Below, piece by piece: positions 1 through 7,773 of a stretch of DNA of 44,627 bases. Numbering within the stretch: position 1 is the first letter of the stretch; each line of letters starts with the position of its first letter. A model generated the notes under the pieces. The model saw only the letters and a program-made list of their open reading frames with translations, was not told the DNA's origin and made no database searches. Source of the stretch: Clostridia bacterium (GTDB lineage: Bacteria; Bacillota; Clostridia; Christensenellales; Aristaeellaceae); contig JAFPWU010000020.1 of assembly GCA_017412715.1 (NCBI GenBank), positions 1 to 44,627 of the forward strand, in the 5' to 3' direction. A program made the position numbers and the translations under genes.

Positions 1-115
1 TTATGGTTCGAATTCATGGGCATACACGAGGCTCGGTCACATAGAATTGTCTTCGTCTGAGATGCCAGAGCTGCTCAGTCATGGAGATGTTACTGTAAAA
101 CTATCAGTGGAATAG
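1..115 (+). CDS. C-terminal tail of an unidentified protein (partial)
   Basis: A reading frame is open from base 2 to the TAG at 113-115, giving the last 37 residues of a protein that begins outside the window. The tail ends in an alternating pattern (HGDVTVKLSVE) that suggests a final beta strand. Too little is present to name a family. Support for a real gene end is the 10-bp hairpin that starts 24 bases after the stop. It could also be a chance open frame, since 37 codons is short. Confidence 0.4.
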   Translation, partial: YGSNSWAYTRLGHIELSSSEMPELLSHGDVTVKLSVE

Positions 116-138
116 GGCACAAACAATATGTACGCACT

Positions 139-177
139 AAGGCTCCCACACTGCCATCATCGGCGGCTGGGAGCCTT
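139..177 (+). terminator. hairpin after the first gene, terminator-like
   Basis: The arms AAGGCTCCCA (139-148) and TGGGAGCCTT (168-177) pair perfectly over 10 bp around a 19-base loop, followed by GCTTTA. The U tract is poor, so termination is likely but not certain. Confidence 0.5.
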
Positions 178-304
178 GCTTTATGGTTAGGTCGCAGAAA
201 ACGAAGAATGTACGATGGGTCAGAAGAAAAGTTTAATGAATGGATTTTTCGTTTGGGAGATACCACAGAGGAAGAAGGGACAGAGTAACACCTTTTAACG
301 ATTT

Positions 305-361
305 GCCGCACATTTTAATTATTCCCGCACCTTTCAATTATTCGACCACATTTTAATTATC
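305..361. repeat. three tandem 19-bp repeats
   Basis: Units at 305-323, 324-342 and 343-361 share the pattern CCGCACATTTTAATTATT with a few substitutions, so CAC recurs every 19 bases. The AT-rich block sits in otherwise GC-rich DNA with no convincing gene in 116-562. Short direct repeats like this occur at the ends of IS21-type elements and as protein-binding iterons. No transposase is visible in the window, so the origin is unknown. Confidence 0.7.
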
Positions 362-424
362 TGCTGGTCGGCGGTGCACCGGGGGGTAAGTTTCTCCGGC
401 ACCGCACACGCACAATGACAACTG

Positions 425-498
425 CATAAAGCATCAAGGGCTTTCACTGCTCTGCCGGAATGACCGGTAGGACCGTGAAAGCCCTTGATTTCTTTATG
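425..498. repeat. long imperfect palindrome downstream of the aldo/keto reductase
   Basis: A perfect 15-bp inverted repeat (433-447 against 475-489) is extended outwards by CATAAAG (425-431) against CTTTATG (492-498). It forms a stem of about 22 bp with a small internal loop, and the apical loop contains CCGG twice. It lies just past the stop of the minus-strand reductase gene and may end that transcript, although neither side has a clean T run. A small non-coding palindromic element is the alternative. Confidence 0.65.
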
Positions 499-562
499 TT
501 TTGGGCATTTATGTGCCGGATGCTGCCTTTCTCATTTGTATCTAAGACAGCGTCTTCCCGGG

Positions 563-1693
563 TCAGGCCATTTCCTTCCAGATCTTCTGAAGTTCCTCAA
601 TGATGGGCAGATGCTGCGGGCAGGCGGCTTCACAGGCGCCGCAGCCTATGCAGTTGGCAGGGGTATGCCCTTCCTTGCAGATGGCCTGATACCCCCAATC
701 CTTTTTCGGATCGACTCCGTACAGTGACATATTGTTCCGGATGGAGAAGATTCTCGGAATATCAACTCCCTGGGGGCAGGGCATGCAGTAACGGCATCCC
801 GTGCAGCCGATCCGGGTACGGTCCAGATAGGCCTTCCGGACATTTTCCATCAGGGTCAGCTCCTCGGGCGGCATAATGCCTGCGCCAACCGTGTCAAAGA
901 TGCGGAGGTTATCGTCAATCTGCTCCGCCTCATTGCATCCGGACAGCACAGTGGCCACTTCCGGATGGTTGCAGAGCCAGCGGAAAGCCCATTCCACCGG
1001 GGAACGCTTTACGGGGAAGGCATCATACAGGGCCTGCACGTTTTCCGGGGCATGAGCCAGGCGGCCGCCCAGCAGGCCTTCCATGATCACCACCGGGATG
1101 CCCAGCCTGCCGGCCAGCTCCAGCCCTCTGGTTCCGGCCTGATTATCCACATCCATGAAATTGTACTGGATCTGCACCATATCCCAGTCATAATCCTGAA
1201 GAATGTACTCGAACTCCTCGTAGGGTCCGTGGAAGGAGAAGCACTTATACCGGATTTTGCCTTCTCGCTTCTTATCGTCGAAGAATTCCCGGGCCCCGAT
1301 GGATTTGAAGTATTCGTACTTTTTCCGGTCGATGCCGTGCATCAGATAGAAGTCGATGTGGTCTGTCTGCAGCTTTTTCAGTTCCTCATCCAGCAGCGCC
1401 TCCATCTCTTCCCGGTTATGGACGGCGCTGTCCGGCATCTTTGTGGCGATGGTCACCTTCTCCCGGTATCCGTCCTTGAGGGCCTTTCCGAGCACGGTTT
1501 CCGAAGTTTTATCCAGGTAGACGTAGGCGGTGTCCATGTAGGTCACGCCCCCGTCGATGGCCCGGCGGATCAGGGAGATGGCCTTCTCCTCGTCGATCAC
1601 GCTGTCTCCGGAGGCATTTCCGTTGAAACGCATGCACCCCAGACCAAAGGCGGATCCCTGAATGCCCAGCTTGCCAAACTGACGATACTTCAT
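563..1693 (-). CDS. aldo/keto reductase with C-terminal 4Fe-4S ferredoxin domain
   Basis: A 376-residue NAD(P)H-type aldo/keto reductase. The N-terminal TIM barrel has the catalytic set in order: Asp and Tyr in MDTAYVY (about 53-59), Lys in ATKMP (about 84) and His in LMHG (about 118). The last 80 residues carry two cysteine clusters, CTGCRYCMPCPQGVDIP and CIGCGACEAACPQ, typical of the ferredoxin-like tail in anaerobe members, so electrons may pass through Fe-S clusters. AAAGGAGG lies 9 bases before the ATG. The gene is last in a minus-strand series. The substrate is not predictable, and many clostridial paralogues are unassigned. Confidence 0.93.
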   Translation of the reverse strand: MKYRQFGKLGIQGSAFGLGCMRFNGNASGDSVIDEEKAISLIRRAIDGGVTYMDTAYVYLDKTSETVLGKALKDGYREKVTIATKMPDSAVHNREEMEALLDEELKKLQTDHIDFYLMHGIDRKKYEYFKSIGAREFFDDKKREGKIRYKCFSFHGPYEEFEYILQDYDWDMVQIQYNFMDVDNQAGTRGLELAGRLGIPVVIMEGLLGGRLAHAPENVQALYDAFPVKRSPVEWAFRWLCNHPEVATVLSGCNEAEQIDDNLRIFDTVGAGIMPPEELTLMENVRKAYLDRTRIGCTGCRYCMPCPQGVDIPRIFSIRNNMSLYGVDPKKDWGYQAICKEGHTPANCIGCGACEAACPQHLPIIEELQKIWKEMA

Positions 1694-1738
1694 GCGACCT
1701 TTCCTCCTTTTTCTGTTTCAACTGTTTTTGCCTTCAGA

Positions 1739-2725
1739 TTACTTCTTTGCTTTTTTCTGCCTGCGCAGGATCAGGCGAACCGCGAGGATCAGGATCGCCA
1801 GGGCGATCAGCCAGGGAAGGGCTTCCGCTGTGAATACCACCAGGTCCTCCAGGAACTCTCCGAAGCTTTCCAGGGAACGCTTCATTCCGCTGACGATCCG
1901 CTGGCCCAGGGTGATGCTCTGCATTTCCGTGACCCGGGTTTCGCGGACGCTGACGGTGACGGTGCTGTATTCCACCTTGCTGTCATAGCCCTTCAGCTGT
2001 CCGGTGTAACGGTCGATATAGTACTGGGTATCCGCGATGGCGGTCTCAATCTCAATCAGATCGGATACATCCTGAGCGGAGCTGATCATGGCCTGCAGCC
2101 GCTTCATCTTTTCCTGCTGGGTGGTCAGCCTGTCCTGGATATCATAGTAGGAATCCGATACATCCTCGACCTGCTGGGTCATGCCCGTAATATCCCCGAT
2201 CCGGCCGGCTCCTTCCAGAAACTCGTCCAGCCGGGAGGCGGGAATGCGCAGCGTCAGGGACGCGGAGCGGAGCTGGCCGCCTTTGGCGTCCCCCGAGGAG
2301 GAGAAGTATTCCACGCGGCCGCCCATGGAGGCGGTCAGCTGTTTCAGATTCTCCAGATCCGCGTCATAGGCGGTGGTCTTGATGGTAAAGGAGGCGGAGC
2401 GGATCAGCTTTTCCGCCCGGCTCTCCGATGTTCCGGAGGTGTCGCCGGCGGCGGAGGATTCGTCCATGAGCATGGCTTCTTCCTCGAAAGCGTAGGCGCC
2501 CGCATCGTTGGCCGCTACGCTCTTGGCAGCCGCATAGGTTCCGCTGGCCTCGTTCCATGAAGGCTCAGCGCTTCCGCCGTCAGAAGTCCGCACCGTCCTG
2601 GCCGGCATCGATTCCCGGGTGAGCAGCGTTCCCCCGACCAGGAATACGATCGCTGCGGCGGCCGCAAGCCAGCCCTTCCAGCGGAATTTTACGGTTTTTT
2701 TCCCTTCCTCCGGGAGTGTGAACAT
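1739..2725 (-). CDS. DUF4349 domain membrane protein with coiled coil
   Basis: The ATG at 2725 is preferred (328 residues) because AGGAGG stands 8-9 bases before it, while an upstream in-frame ATG at 2788 has no such site. A short cytoplasmic head is followed by a membrane segment near residues 18-36, a Ser/Ala-rich linker and a beta-rich region with RSASLTLRIPASRLDEF. A coiled coil (about 170-230) comes next, and a second membrane helix near the C-terminus ends in RRQKKAKK. This is the DUF4349 layout, and the family has no established function. It lies 63 bases after queH and 45 before the reductase, so it is probably co-transcribed. Confidence 0.85.
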   Translation of the reverse strand: MFTLPEEGKKTVKFRWKGWLAAAAAIVFLVGGTLLTRESMPARTVRTSDGGSAEPSWNEASGTYAAAKSVAANDAGAYAFEEEAMLMDESSAAGDTSGTSESRAEKLIRSASFTIKTTAYDADLENLKQLTASMGGRVEYFSSSGDAKGGQLRSASLTLRIPASRLDEFLEGAGRIGDITGMTQQVEDVSDSYYDIQDRLTTQQEKMKRLQAMISSAQDVSDLIEIETAIADTQYYIDRYTGQLKGYDSKVEYSTVTVSVRETRVTEMQSITLGQRIVSGMKRSLESFGEFLEDLVVFTAEALPWLIALAILILAVRLILRRQKKAKK

Positions 2726-2788
2726 GTTTACTGCACCTCCTTTGCGTGCGGATGGCGAGGCCATAGGAAGCCTTCGCCCAAAGCGCAT

Positions 2789-3409
2789 TTAATCAGCGCT
2801 TTCCTGCATGTCCCCGGATTCAGAATCCGGCGGACGATGACCGGCGGCGAGCTTCCGCTCCCGCTCCTGCCTGGAATAGACGCATCCGCACCAGTTCTGC
2901 CGATAGAGGTGGTACTGGGCGGACAGTTCAATGGATCTTTTATAGCCGTTCTGCTTTTTGAAATCGCTGTGGAGGAAGGGGATGCCCAGCTCCTCCGCCA
3001 GGCGCCCGCCGATCTCGTTGATCCAGCGGGAGGATTTATAGGGGCTGATGGAGAGGGAAGTGGTGAAGCAATCGTAGCCGTGGGCCCGGGCATATTCCGC
3101 GGTTTTCCGCATGCGCAGCTCATAGCACAGATAGCACCTTTCCCCGCGCTCCGGCAGATGCTCGCGGCCTCTGGCGATGGCCTCGAAGGCCTCGTGATCA
3201 TATTCGGCCACCAGCACCCGGACGCCCCCGTCGGGGCGGAACTCCCGGATAAACCGCTCTTCCTCCCCGGCCCGCTTCAGGAACTCTGATTCGGGCTCAA
3301 TATTGGGGTTGTAGTAGTAGATATCCACATCATAATCCTGCTGGATCCGCTCCAGGGTGGCCGAGGAGCAGGGAGCGCAGCAGCAGTGGAGCAGCAGCTT
3401 CTGTTTCAT
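2789..3409 (-). CDS. queH: epoxyqueuosine reductase QueH
   Basis: QueH (DUF208) carries out the last step of queuosine synthesis, reducing epoxyqueuosine in tRNA wobble position 34 without cobalamin. The 206-residue product has the family signatures in order: LLHCCCAPCS near the N-terminus, GERCYLCYELRM (about 90), TSLSISPYKSSRW (about 118), DFKKQNGYKRS (about 150) and YRQNWCGC (about 172). The paired cysteines bind the Fe-S cluster and metal. The ATG at 3409 has GGGA 8 bases upstream and is chosen over a TTG two codons earlier. No other queuosine genes are adjacent. Confidence 0.95.
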   Translation of the reverse strand: MKQKLLLHCCCAPCSSATLERIQQDYDVDIYYYNPNIEPESEFLKRAGEEERFIREFRPDGGVRVLVAEYDHEAFEAIARGREHLPERGERCYLCYELRMRKTAEYARAHGYDCFTTSLSISPYKSSRWINEIGGRLAEELGIPFLHSDFKKQNGYKRSIELSAQYHLYRQNWCGCVYSRQERERKLAAGHRPPDSESGDMQESAD

Positions 3410-3465
3410 CGTCAATATCCCGCGATTTCGGTCGGAGGGGGACCCGTCGCTCCGCTCCGGCCTGT

Positions 3466-4575
3466 TTATTTCCAGTCCAGGGGGTATTCCGGCACGGAAT
3501 ATTCCAGCTTTTTCCCGTTGTCCTTCAGGACGGTGAGCACGGAATCGATTCTGGCGCCGGTGGTGTAGGGGGTGGGAATGAAATCATTCCGCTTGTCCAC
3601 GGAGGAAATCCGGATGGGAATGATCCGGAAGCCCCGGGAGGTACAGACCCCGTCCTTGACCCGGAAGCGGATCTGGAAGACGAAGGAGGACATATCCGAG
3701 GGCTTGGAATTGCCGGAGAAGCAGAAGTTCCCCAGGGAATAGCAGATATAGACTCCGTTATAGTACTCGATGGGATTCATCCGGTGGGAGTGATGGCCGA
3801 CGACCAGATCAGCGCCGGCATCCACGGCCAGGCGCCCCATGCGGATCTGGTTGTTCGTTGGGGTATAGTCCAGCTCGTTGCCCCAGTGGAAGGAGACGAT
3901 GACCAGCGGGTAGACCGCCTTGGCGGCGGCGATATCCGCGGGCACCTTGTCCCAGAGGGATTCGTACCGATCGATGCAGAGGTAGGAGAGCATGGCGATC
4001 TGGATGCCCTTGCACTCGAAGACGCCCATATGCTCGGAATTGGACCAGACGATGCCCGCGTCCTCCAGGGTCTGCTGGGTTTCCTGATATACCTCCTCGC
4101 CGTGATCCATCACATGGTTGTTCTCCAGGGAGACGGCCTCGATGCCATTGTCGGAGAGCATGGAGACATAGGAAGGCGGCGCGCTGAAGAGAAACTGGTT
4201 TTCCCGTTTGTTGGACGGAATATAGGTGGATTCGGTCAGCGTGCCCTCAAAATTCACCAGGGTCAGATCATCCTCGAGGAAGCAGTTCCGCATGTTCTGC
4301 ATGGTGAAGTTGATATCCCCGTCATGGGCTCTCAGCTCGTCCTCAAAGATGTTCTTCTTCTTGCGGGTGTCTCCGCCGATGGTGAAGTCGCCGGTGCAGG
4401 TAATGGTGATGAGGGAGGAACCGTCGGTATCCACCAGCTCCTTTTTCTCCTCCACGACTTCTTCGATCACATCCTCTATCAGGAGATCCTCATCGTCCTC
4501 ATCCACATACTCGGCGGAGGACAGGGGAGCCAGCAGCAGGCCTGCCGCCAGCAGGAAGGAAAAGATTCTTTTCAT
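3466..4575 (-). CDS. CapA-family (PGA_cap) secreted protein
   Basis: A 369-residue product starting at the ATG at 4575 (GGGAG 8 bases upstream; a GTG five codons earlier is less likely). A signal peptide (MKRIFSFLLAAGLLLAPLSSA) is followed by an acidic stretch and a CapA-type metallophosphatase-like domain: TCTGDFTIGGD, LVNFEGTLT, NNHVMDHGEE, SFHWGNELDYTPTNNQ and DLVVGHHSHRMNPIEYYNG. CapA proteins are linked to poly-gamma-glutamate capsule in Bacillus, but most clostridial members stand alone. No capBC is present, so capsule synthesis should not be assumed. Confidence 0.9.
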   Translation of the reverse strand: MKRIFSFLLAAGLLLAPLSSAEYVDEDDEDLLIEDVIEEVVEEKKELVDTDGSSLITITCTGDFTIGGDTRKKKNIFEDELRAHDGDINFTMQNMRNCFLEDDLTLVNFEGTLTESTYIPSNKRENQFLFSAPPSYVSMLSDNGIEAVSLENNHVMDHGEEVYQETQQTLEDAGIVWSNSEHMGVFECKGIQIAMLSYLCIDRYESLWDKVPADIAAAKAVYPLVIVSFHWGNELDYTPTNNQIRMGRLAVDAGADLVVGHHSHRMNPIEYYNGVYICYSLGNFCFSGNSKPSDMSSFVFQIRFRVKDGVCTSRGFRIIPIRISSVDKRNDFIPTPYTTGARIDSVLTVLKDNGKKLEYSVPEYPLDWK

Positions 4576-4651
4576 TGTCAAAACTCCCACTCAGGAACGA
4601 TATTTATTCGCTCCGCTTAACGGACCGGACAGTGCAGGAAGCCTCTTCTGA

Positions 4652-5833
4652 CTACCCGATCTCCCGGACGAACTCCGCGATCCGGTCCAGGGCGATGTTC
4701 AGCTTGTCCAGGGCGGTGGCGTAGCAGCAGCGGATATTGCCTTCGCCGCAGGGACCGAAAGCGTTGCCGGGGACGGCGGCCACATTCTTTTCCATCAGCA
4801 GGCGGGAGCAGAACTCCTCGCTGGTGAGGCCGGTGGAACGGATGGAGGGGAAGACATAGAAGGCGCCGTAGGGCTCGAAACAATGGAGCCCCATGGCCCG
4901 GAAGCTTTCCACCATCAGGCGGCGGCGCCGGTCATAGCTCTCCCGCATGGTCAGCACGTCGGCGTATCCGTTCTCCCGCCCGGTGCGCAGCGCTTCCTCA
5001 GCGGCTACCTGGCCCATGCGGGGGGCGCACATGATCCCGTACTGGTGGATCTTGTTCATGACGGAGATCATTTCCTTCGGCCCGCAGGCATATCCAACCC
5101 GCCAGCCGGTCATGGCAAAGGCCTTGGAAAAACCGTTGATGGTAATCGTCCGCGGCAGCATCCCCGGCAGAGAACCGAAGGAGGTATGGGCTTTGCCGTC
5201 ATAGATCAGCTCGCAGTAGATTTCATCGGAGATCACCATCAGGTCATGCTTCTCGATGAGGGGAACCAGGGCCTCCAGGTCCTTTTTCTCCATGATGCCG
5301 CCGGTGGGGTTGTTGGGGTAGGGAAGGATGAGCGCCTTGGTGCGGGACGTAATGGCCGCTTCCAGATGCTCCGGCTTCAGGCGGAAATCATCTTCCTCCC
5401 GGGTGACGACGCCCACGGGAGTGCCGCCGGCGAAGATGACGCTGGGGGAATAGGAGACATAGCTGGGTTCGGGCACCAGCACCTCATCCCCGGGGGAAAT
5501 CATGGCCCGCAGGGCCAGATCGATGGCCTCGCTGGCCCCCACCGTGACGAGAATCTCCTCCCCGGGATCATAGGAGAGGGCATAGCGGTCCGACAGGTAC
5601 CGGCTGATCTCCCTGCGCAGGGAAAGAAGCCCCCGGTTCGGGGTATACTGGGTCTCCCCGTCCAGCAGGGAATTGATGGCGCTGTTCCGGATATGGTAGG
5701 GGGTTTTGAAATCCGGCTCGCCTACGCCCAGGGAAATGGTATCCTTCATGGTGGAGGCCAGGTCGAAAAACCTGCGGATGCCGCTGGGGGGGACGGCGAC
5801 GACGCCGGGATTCAGAAAACGGTCGTAGGTCAC
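4652..5833 (-). CDS. class I/II pyridoxal-phosphate aminotransferase
   Basis: A 393-residue fold-type I aminotransferase. Visible signatures are SLGVGEPDFKTP at the N-terminus, the ring-stacking region SYVSYSP, PNNPTGG (about 170), ISDEIY (about 198) and the PLP lysine in SKAFAMTGWRVGY (about 235). It most resembles the PatA/aspartate aminotransferase subgroup, which transfers amino groups between an amino acid and a 2-oxoacid. The start codon overlaps the end of the upstream Lrp-type regulator by four bases (ATGA), a strong sign of translational coupling and shared regulation. Confidence 0.93.
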   Translation of the reverse strand: MTYDRFLNPGVVAVPPSGIRRFFDLASTMKDTISLGVGEPDFKTPYHIRNSAINSLLDGETQYTPNRGLLSLRREISRYLSDRYALSYDPGEEILVTVGASEAIDLALRAMISPGDEVLVPEPSYVSYSPSVIFAGGTPVGVVTREEDDFRLKPEHLEAAITSRTKALILPYPNNPTGGIMEKKDLEALVPLIEKHDLMVISDEIYCELIYDGKAHTSFGSLPGMLPRTITINGFSKAFAMTGWRVGYACGPKEMISVMNKIHQYGIMCAPRMGQVAAEEALRTGRENGYADVLTMRESYDRRRRLMVESFRAMGLHCFEPYGAFYVFPSIRSTGLTSEEFCSRLLMEKNVAAVPGNAFGPCGEGNIRCCYATALDKLNIALDRIAEFVREIG

Positions 5834-6321
5834 GGAGAGATCACCAGCCTGCGATCAGATTCATCCCCCTCAAAGATGACGCCTTCCTCCTTGTAGCGCT
5901 TCAGGACGAAGCTGGTGGCCGTGCCGGTAACCAGCTCCAGGGTGGAGAGCTTGGCGGAGACAAAGGAGGCCAGCTCCCGCAGGGTTCTGGCTTCCACCAG
6001 CACCAGCAGGTCATATGCGCCGGACATGAGGTAAACGCTTTTCACTTCGTCAAAGCGGTAGATCCGGGCGGCCACGGCGTCAAAGCCCATGTCCCGCTGA
6101 GGGGTGACCCGGACCTCGATCATGGCCTCCACCCGCTCCCGGTCGGTCAGATCCCAGTTGACCACCGGGGAATAGCGCAGGATGACCCGGCGCTTTTCCA
6201 GGCTGTCAATGGTTTCGGCGACTTCCTCCAGGGTGGAGCCGGTCATGGTGGCCAGCTTCTCCAGGGGAAGACGGCAGTCCTCCTTCAGCAGATCCAGGAG
6301 GGAGGATTCAAGCTTCGTCAT
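5830..6321 (-). CDS. Lrp/AsnC-family transcriptional regulator
   Basis: A 163-residue regulator. The N-terminal helix-turn-helix (about 5-50, LEKLATMTGSTLEEVAETIDSLEKRRVI) is followed by the AsnC/RAM ligand-sensing domain (about 65-145, MIEVRVTPQRDMGFDAVAARI, VYLMSGAYDLLVLVEA). Such proteins form dimers to octamers and sense amino acids. It overlaps the aminotransferase gene by four bases and probably controls this operon in response to an amino acid. AAGGAAG lies 9 bases before the ATG, and a promoter is visible at 6367-6395. Confidence 0.92.
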   Translation of the reverse strand: MTKLESSLLDLLKEDCRLPLEKLATMTGSTLEEVAETIDSLEKRRVILRYSPVVNWDLTDRERVEAMIEVRVTPQRDMGFDAVAARIYRFDEVKSVYLMSGAYDLLVLVEARTLRELASFVSAKLSTLELVTGTATSFVLKRYKEEGVIFEGDESDRRLVISP

Positions 6322-6366
6322 TTTCAGACACTTCCTTACTTTTCGGAAATCAGATTTACAGAGGAT

Positions 6367-6395
6367 ATTTTACAACAGAACAGGGCAGGGCGCAA
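6367..6395 (-). promoter_or_regulatory. sigma-A promoter for the Lrp-aminotransferase operon
   Basis: On the minus strand a -35 TTGCGC (6390-6395) and a -10 TAAAAT (6367-6372) are separated by 17 bases. The predicted transcript begins about 40 bases before the regulator start. The -35 is only partly consensus. Confidence 0.5.
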
Positions 6396-6396
6396 G

Positions 6397-6425
6397 TTGA
6401 AGAAAACGGGGGAACGTGGTACACT
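6397..6425 (+). promoter_or_regulatory. sigma-A promoter for psuG
   Basis: TTGAAG (6397-6402), a 17-base spacer and TACACT (6420-6425) preceded by TGG, an extended -10. It is back to back with the regulator promoter, and the two -35 regions nearly touch. Transcription would start near 6432, leaving a leader of about 127 bases. Confidence 0.6.
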
Positions 6426-6434
6426 TTTCCCCGG

Positions 6435-6533
6435 GGGCGGACACCGATTGGGGAGAAAACGCTGCCCGGTCCGCCCTGGCCGAAGGAGCCAGAACCGCGG
6501 CGATCCCGGCCGGAATTCCCTTTGGCAGCGTTT
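6435..6533 (+). promoter_or_regulatory. structured 5' leader of psuG
   Basis: Two perfect inverted repeats interleave: GGGCGGAC (6435-6442) with GTCCGCCC (6469-6476), and AAACGCTGCC (6457-6466) with GGCAGCGTTT (6524-6533). They share no bases, so they could form together as a pseudoknot or compete. Either would place structure just upstream of the psuG ribosome binding site. I do not recognise a known riboswitch class. Confidence 0.45.
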
Positions 6534-6558
6534 ACCTGAAATAATGGAGGGCAAAACC

Positions 6559-7503
6559 ATGAATCATAATCCCTATCTGGACATCCTGCCGGAGGTGGCG
6601 GAGGCGCTGGCCGGCGGAAAACCTGTGGTGGCGCTGGAATCCACCATTATTTCCCACGGCATGCCCTATCCCCAGAACGTGGAGACGGCGCTGAACGTGG
6701 AGAAGATCATCCGGGAAAGCGGGGCCGTGCCGGCCACTATCGCCATCATCGGCGGAAGGCTGAAGGCGGGGCTGAGCCCGGAGGAGATTGAATATTTCGG
6801 CAAAAAGGGCCGGCAGATCGCCAAGGCCAGCCGGCGGGACATTGCCGCCATCTGCGCCAGGGGGGAGGACGGCGCTACCACGGTGACCACCACCATGATG
6901 ATTGCCCATATGGCGGGCATCCGCTTCTTCGCCACCGGCGGCATCGGCGGGGTGCACCGGGGCGCGGAGAAGACCATGGATATCTCCGCGGATCTGGAGG
7001 AGCTGGCCAATACCCCGGTGACGGTCATCTGCGCGGGGGCCAAGGCCATCCTGGACCTGGGGCTGACGCTGGAGTACCTGGAGACCCATGGGGTGCCGGT
7101 GATCGGATACGGCACGGAGGAGCTGCCTGCCTTCTATTCCCGGCATTCCGGGCTGAAGGTGGACTATCGGATGGATACCCCGGCTGAGATTGCCGCGACC
7201 TTCCTGGCCCAGCAGCAGATGGGGCTGAAGGGCGGCATGCTGGTGACCAATCCCATTCCGGAAGCCTATGCCATGGACGACGGGATCATCAACCGGGCCA
7301 TTGACCAGGCGGTGGCGGAATCCGTGGAGCAGGGCATCAAGGGCAAGGAGATTACCCCCTTCCTGCTGGCAAGGGTGGCGGAGCTGACAGGCGGAGACAG
7401 CCTGGATTCCAATATCCAGCTGGTCTACAATAACGCCAGGCTGGCCAGCCGCATCGCGTGCGAATACGCGGCGCTGTCCGCAGGGGCGGAAAAGACCGAA
7501 TAA
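6559..7503 (+). CDS. psuG: pseudouridine-5'-phosphate glycosidase
   Basis: PsuG reversibly splits pseudouridine 5'-phosphate into uracil and ribose 5-phosphate, breaking a C-C glycosidic bond in RNA-nucleoside salvage. The 314-residue length is normal. Signatures include VALESTIISHGMPYPQN near the N-terminus, the KASRRDIA region, GATTVTTTMMIAHMAGI, ATGGIGGVHRGAE, PVIGYGTEELPAFYSR and GGDSLDSNIQLVYNNA near the end. The ATG at 6559 is chosen because TGGAGG lies 8 bases upstream. The frame is open further back without homology. The usual partner kinase psuK is not adjacent. Confidence 0.96.
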   Translation: MNHNPYLDILPEVAEALAGGKPVVALESTIISHGMPYPQNVETALNVEKIIRESGAVPATIAIIGGRLKAGLSPEEIEYFGKKGRQIAKASRRDIAAICARGEDGATTVTTTMMIAHMAGIRFFATGGIGGVHRGAEKTMDISADLEELANTPVTVICAGAKAILDLGLTLEYLETHGVPVIGYGTEELPAFYSRHSGLKVDYRMDTPAEIAATFLAQQQMGLKGGMLVTNPIPEAYAMDDGIINRAIDQAVAESVEQGIKGKEITPFLLARVAELTGGDSLDSNIQLVYNNARLASRIACEYAALSAGAEKTE

Positions 7504-7510
7504 AAGCAAC

Positions 7511-7690
7511 TATTCAGTCCCACAAGCGAAGCGCTGAGGTGTTCCACTTCCGGGGGCCTCGATTCTCGCCGGTACTTAGCGATTGGCAAGCCGTAAGGCG
7601 CAGACAGAGCTTAGTACCGTTGCGTAAGTGAGCGGAGCCGAGAGGCGTCCTCCGGGGTGGAACAACCTCAGAGAGCGGAGCGTATGAATA
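7511..7690 (+). ncRNA. candidate structured non-coding RNA, possibly raiA-like
   Basis: Nested pairings cover the region: CTGAGGTGTTCCAC (7534-7547) with 7657-7671 (one bulge), CCGGGGG (7550-7556) with CCTCCGG (7649-7655), GCCTC with GAGGC (7642-7646), and CGGTACT (7570-7576) with AGTACCG (7613-7619), plus small inner hairpins. This builds one long multi-branched fold with no coding potential on the plus strand. A terminator follows at 7711-7746. Size and Clostridia context recall the raiA RNA motif, but the name is from memory and unverified. The plus strand is inferred from the following terminator. Confidence 0.5.
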
Positions 7691-7710
7691 GATAAGTGAA
7701 TTACGGATAT

Positions 7711-7746
7711 ACAAAAACCACAGGCGGGAAGGCCTGTGGTTTTTGT
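7711..7746. terminator. bidirectional rho-independent terminator
   Basis: A perfect 15-bp stem, ACAAAAACCACAGGC (7711-7725) against GCCTGTGGTTTTTGT (7732-7746), with a 6-base loop. It has A and T runs on both sides, so it can end the plus-strand psuG/ncRNA transcript and the minus-strand glnS-gltX transcript. Confidence 0.9.
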
Positions 7747-7773
7747 ATTCGCTGATGGATTCCGCCGGGGAGG

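Noticed and set aside
61-288. Open frame ending in an acidic tail at the TAA 286-288
   Set aside because: No start codon with a ribosome binding site, and it runs through the 139-177 hairpin. Could be a relic but not supportable as a gene.
90-311. 73-residue minus-strand frame
   Set aside because: No ribosome binding site, no recognisable features, and it spans the terminator-like hairpin.
965-2560. 531-residue plus-strand frame opposite the reductase and DUF4349 genes
   Set aside because: Antisense shadow in high-GC DNA. The minus-strand genes have clear domains and ribosome binding sites.
3466-4575. Capsule synthesis operon
   Set aside because: Only a CapA-like protein is present; capB, capC and capE homologues are absent from the window.
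7514-7714. 66-residue minus-strand frame over the folded RNA region
   Set aside because: The region is dominated by nested inverted repeats; no ribosome binding site and no protein-like composition.
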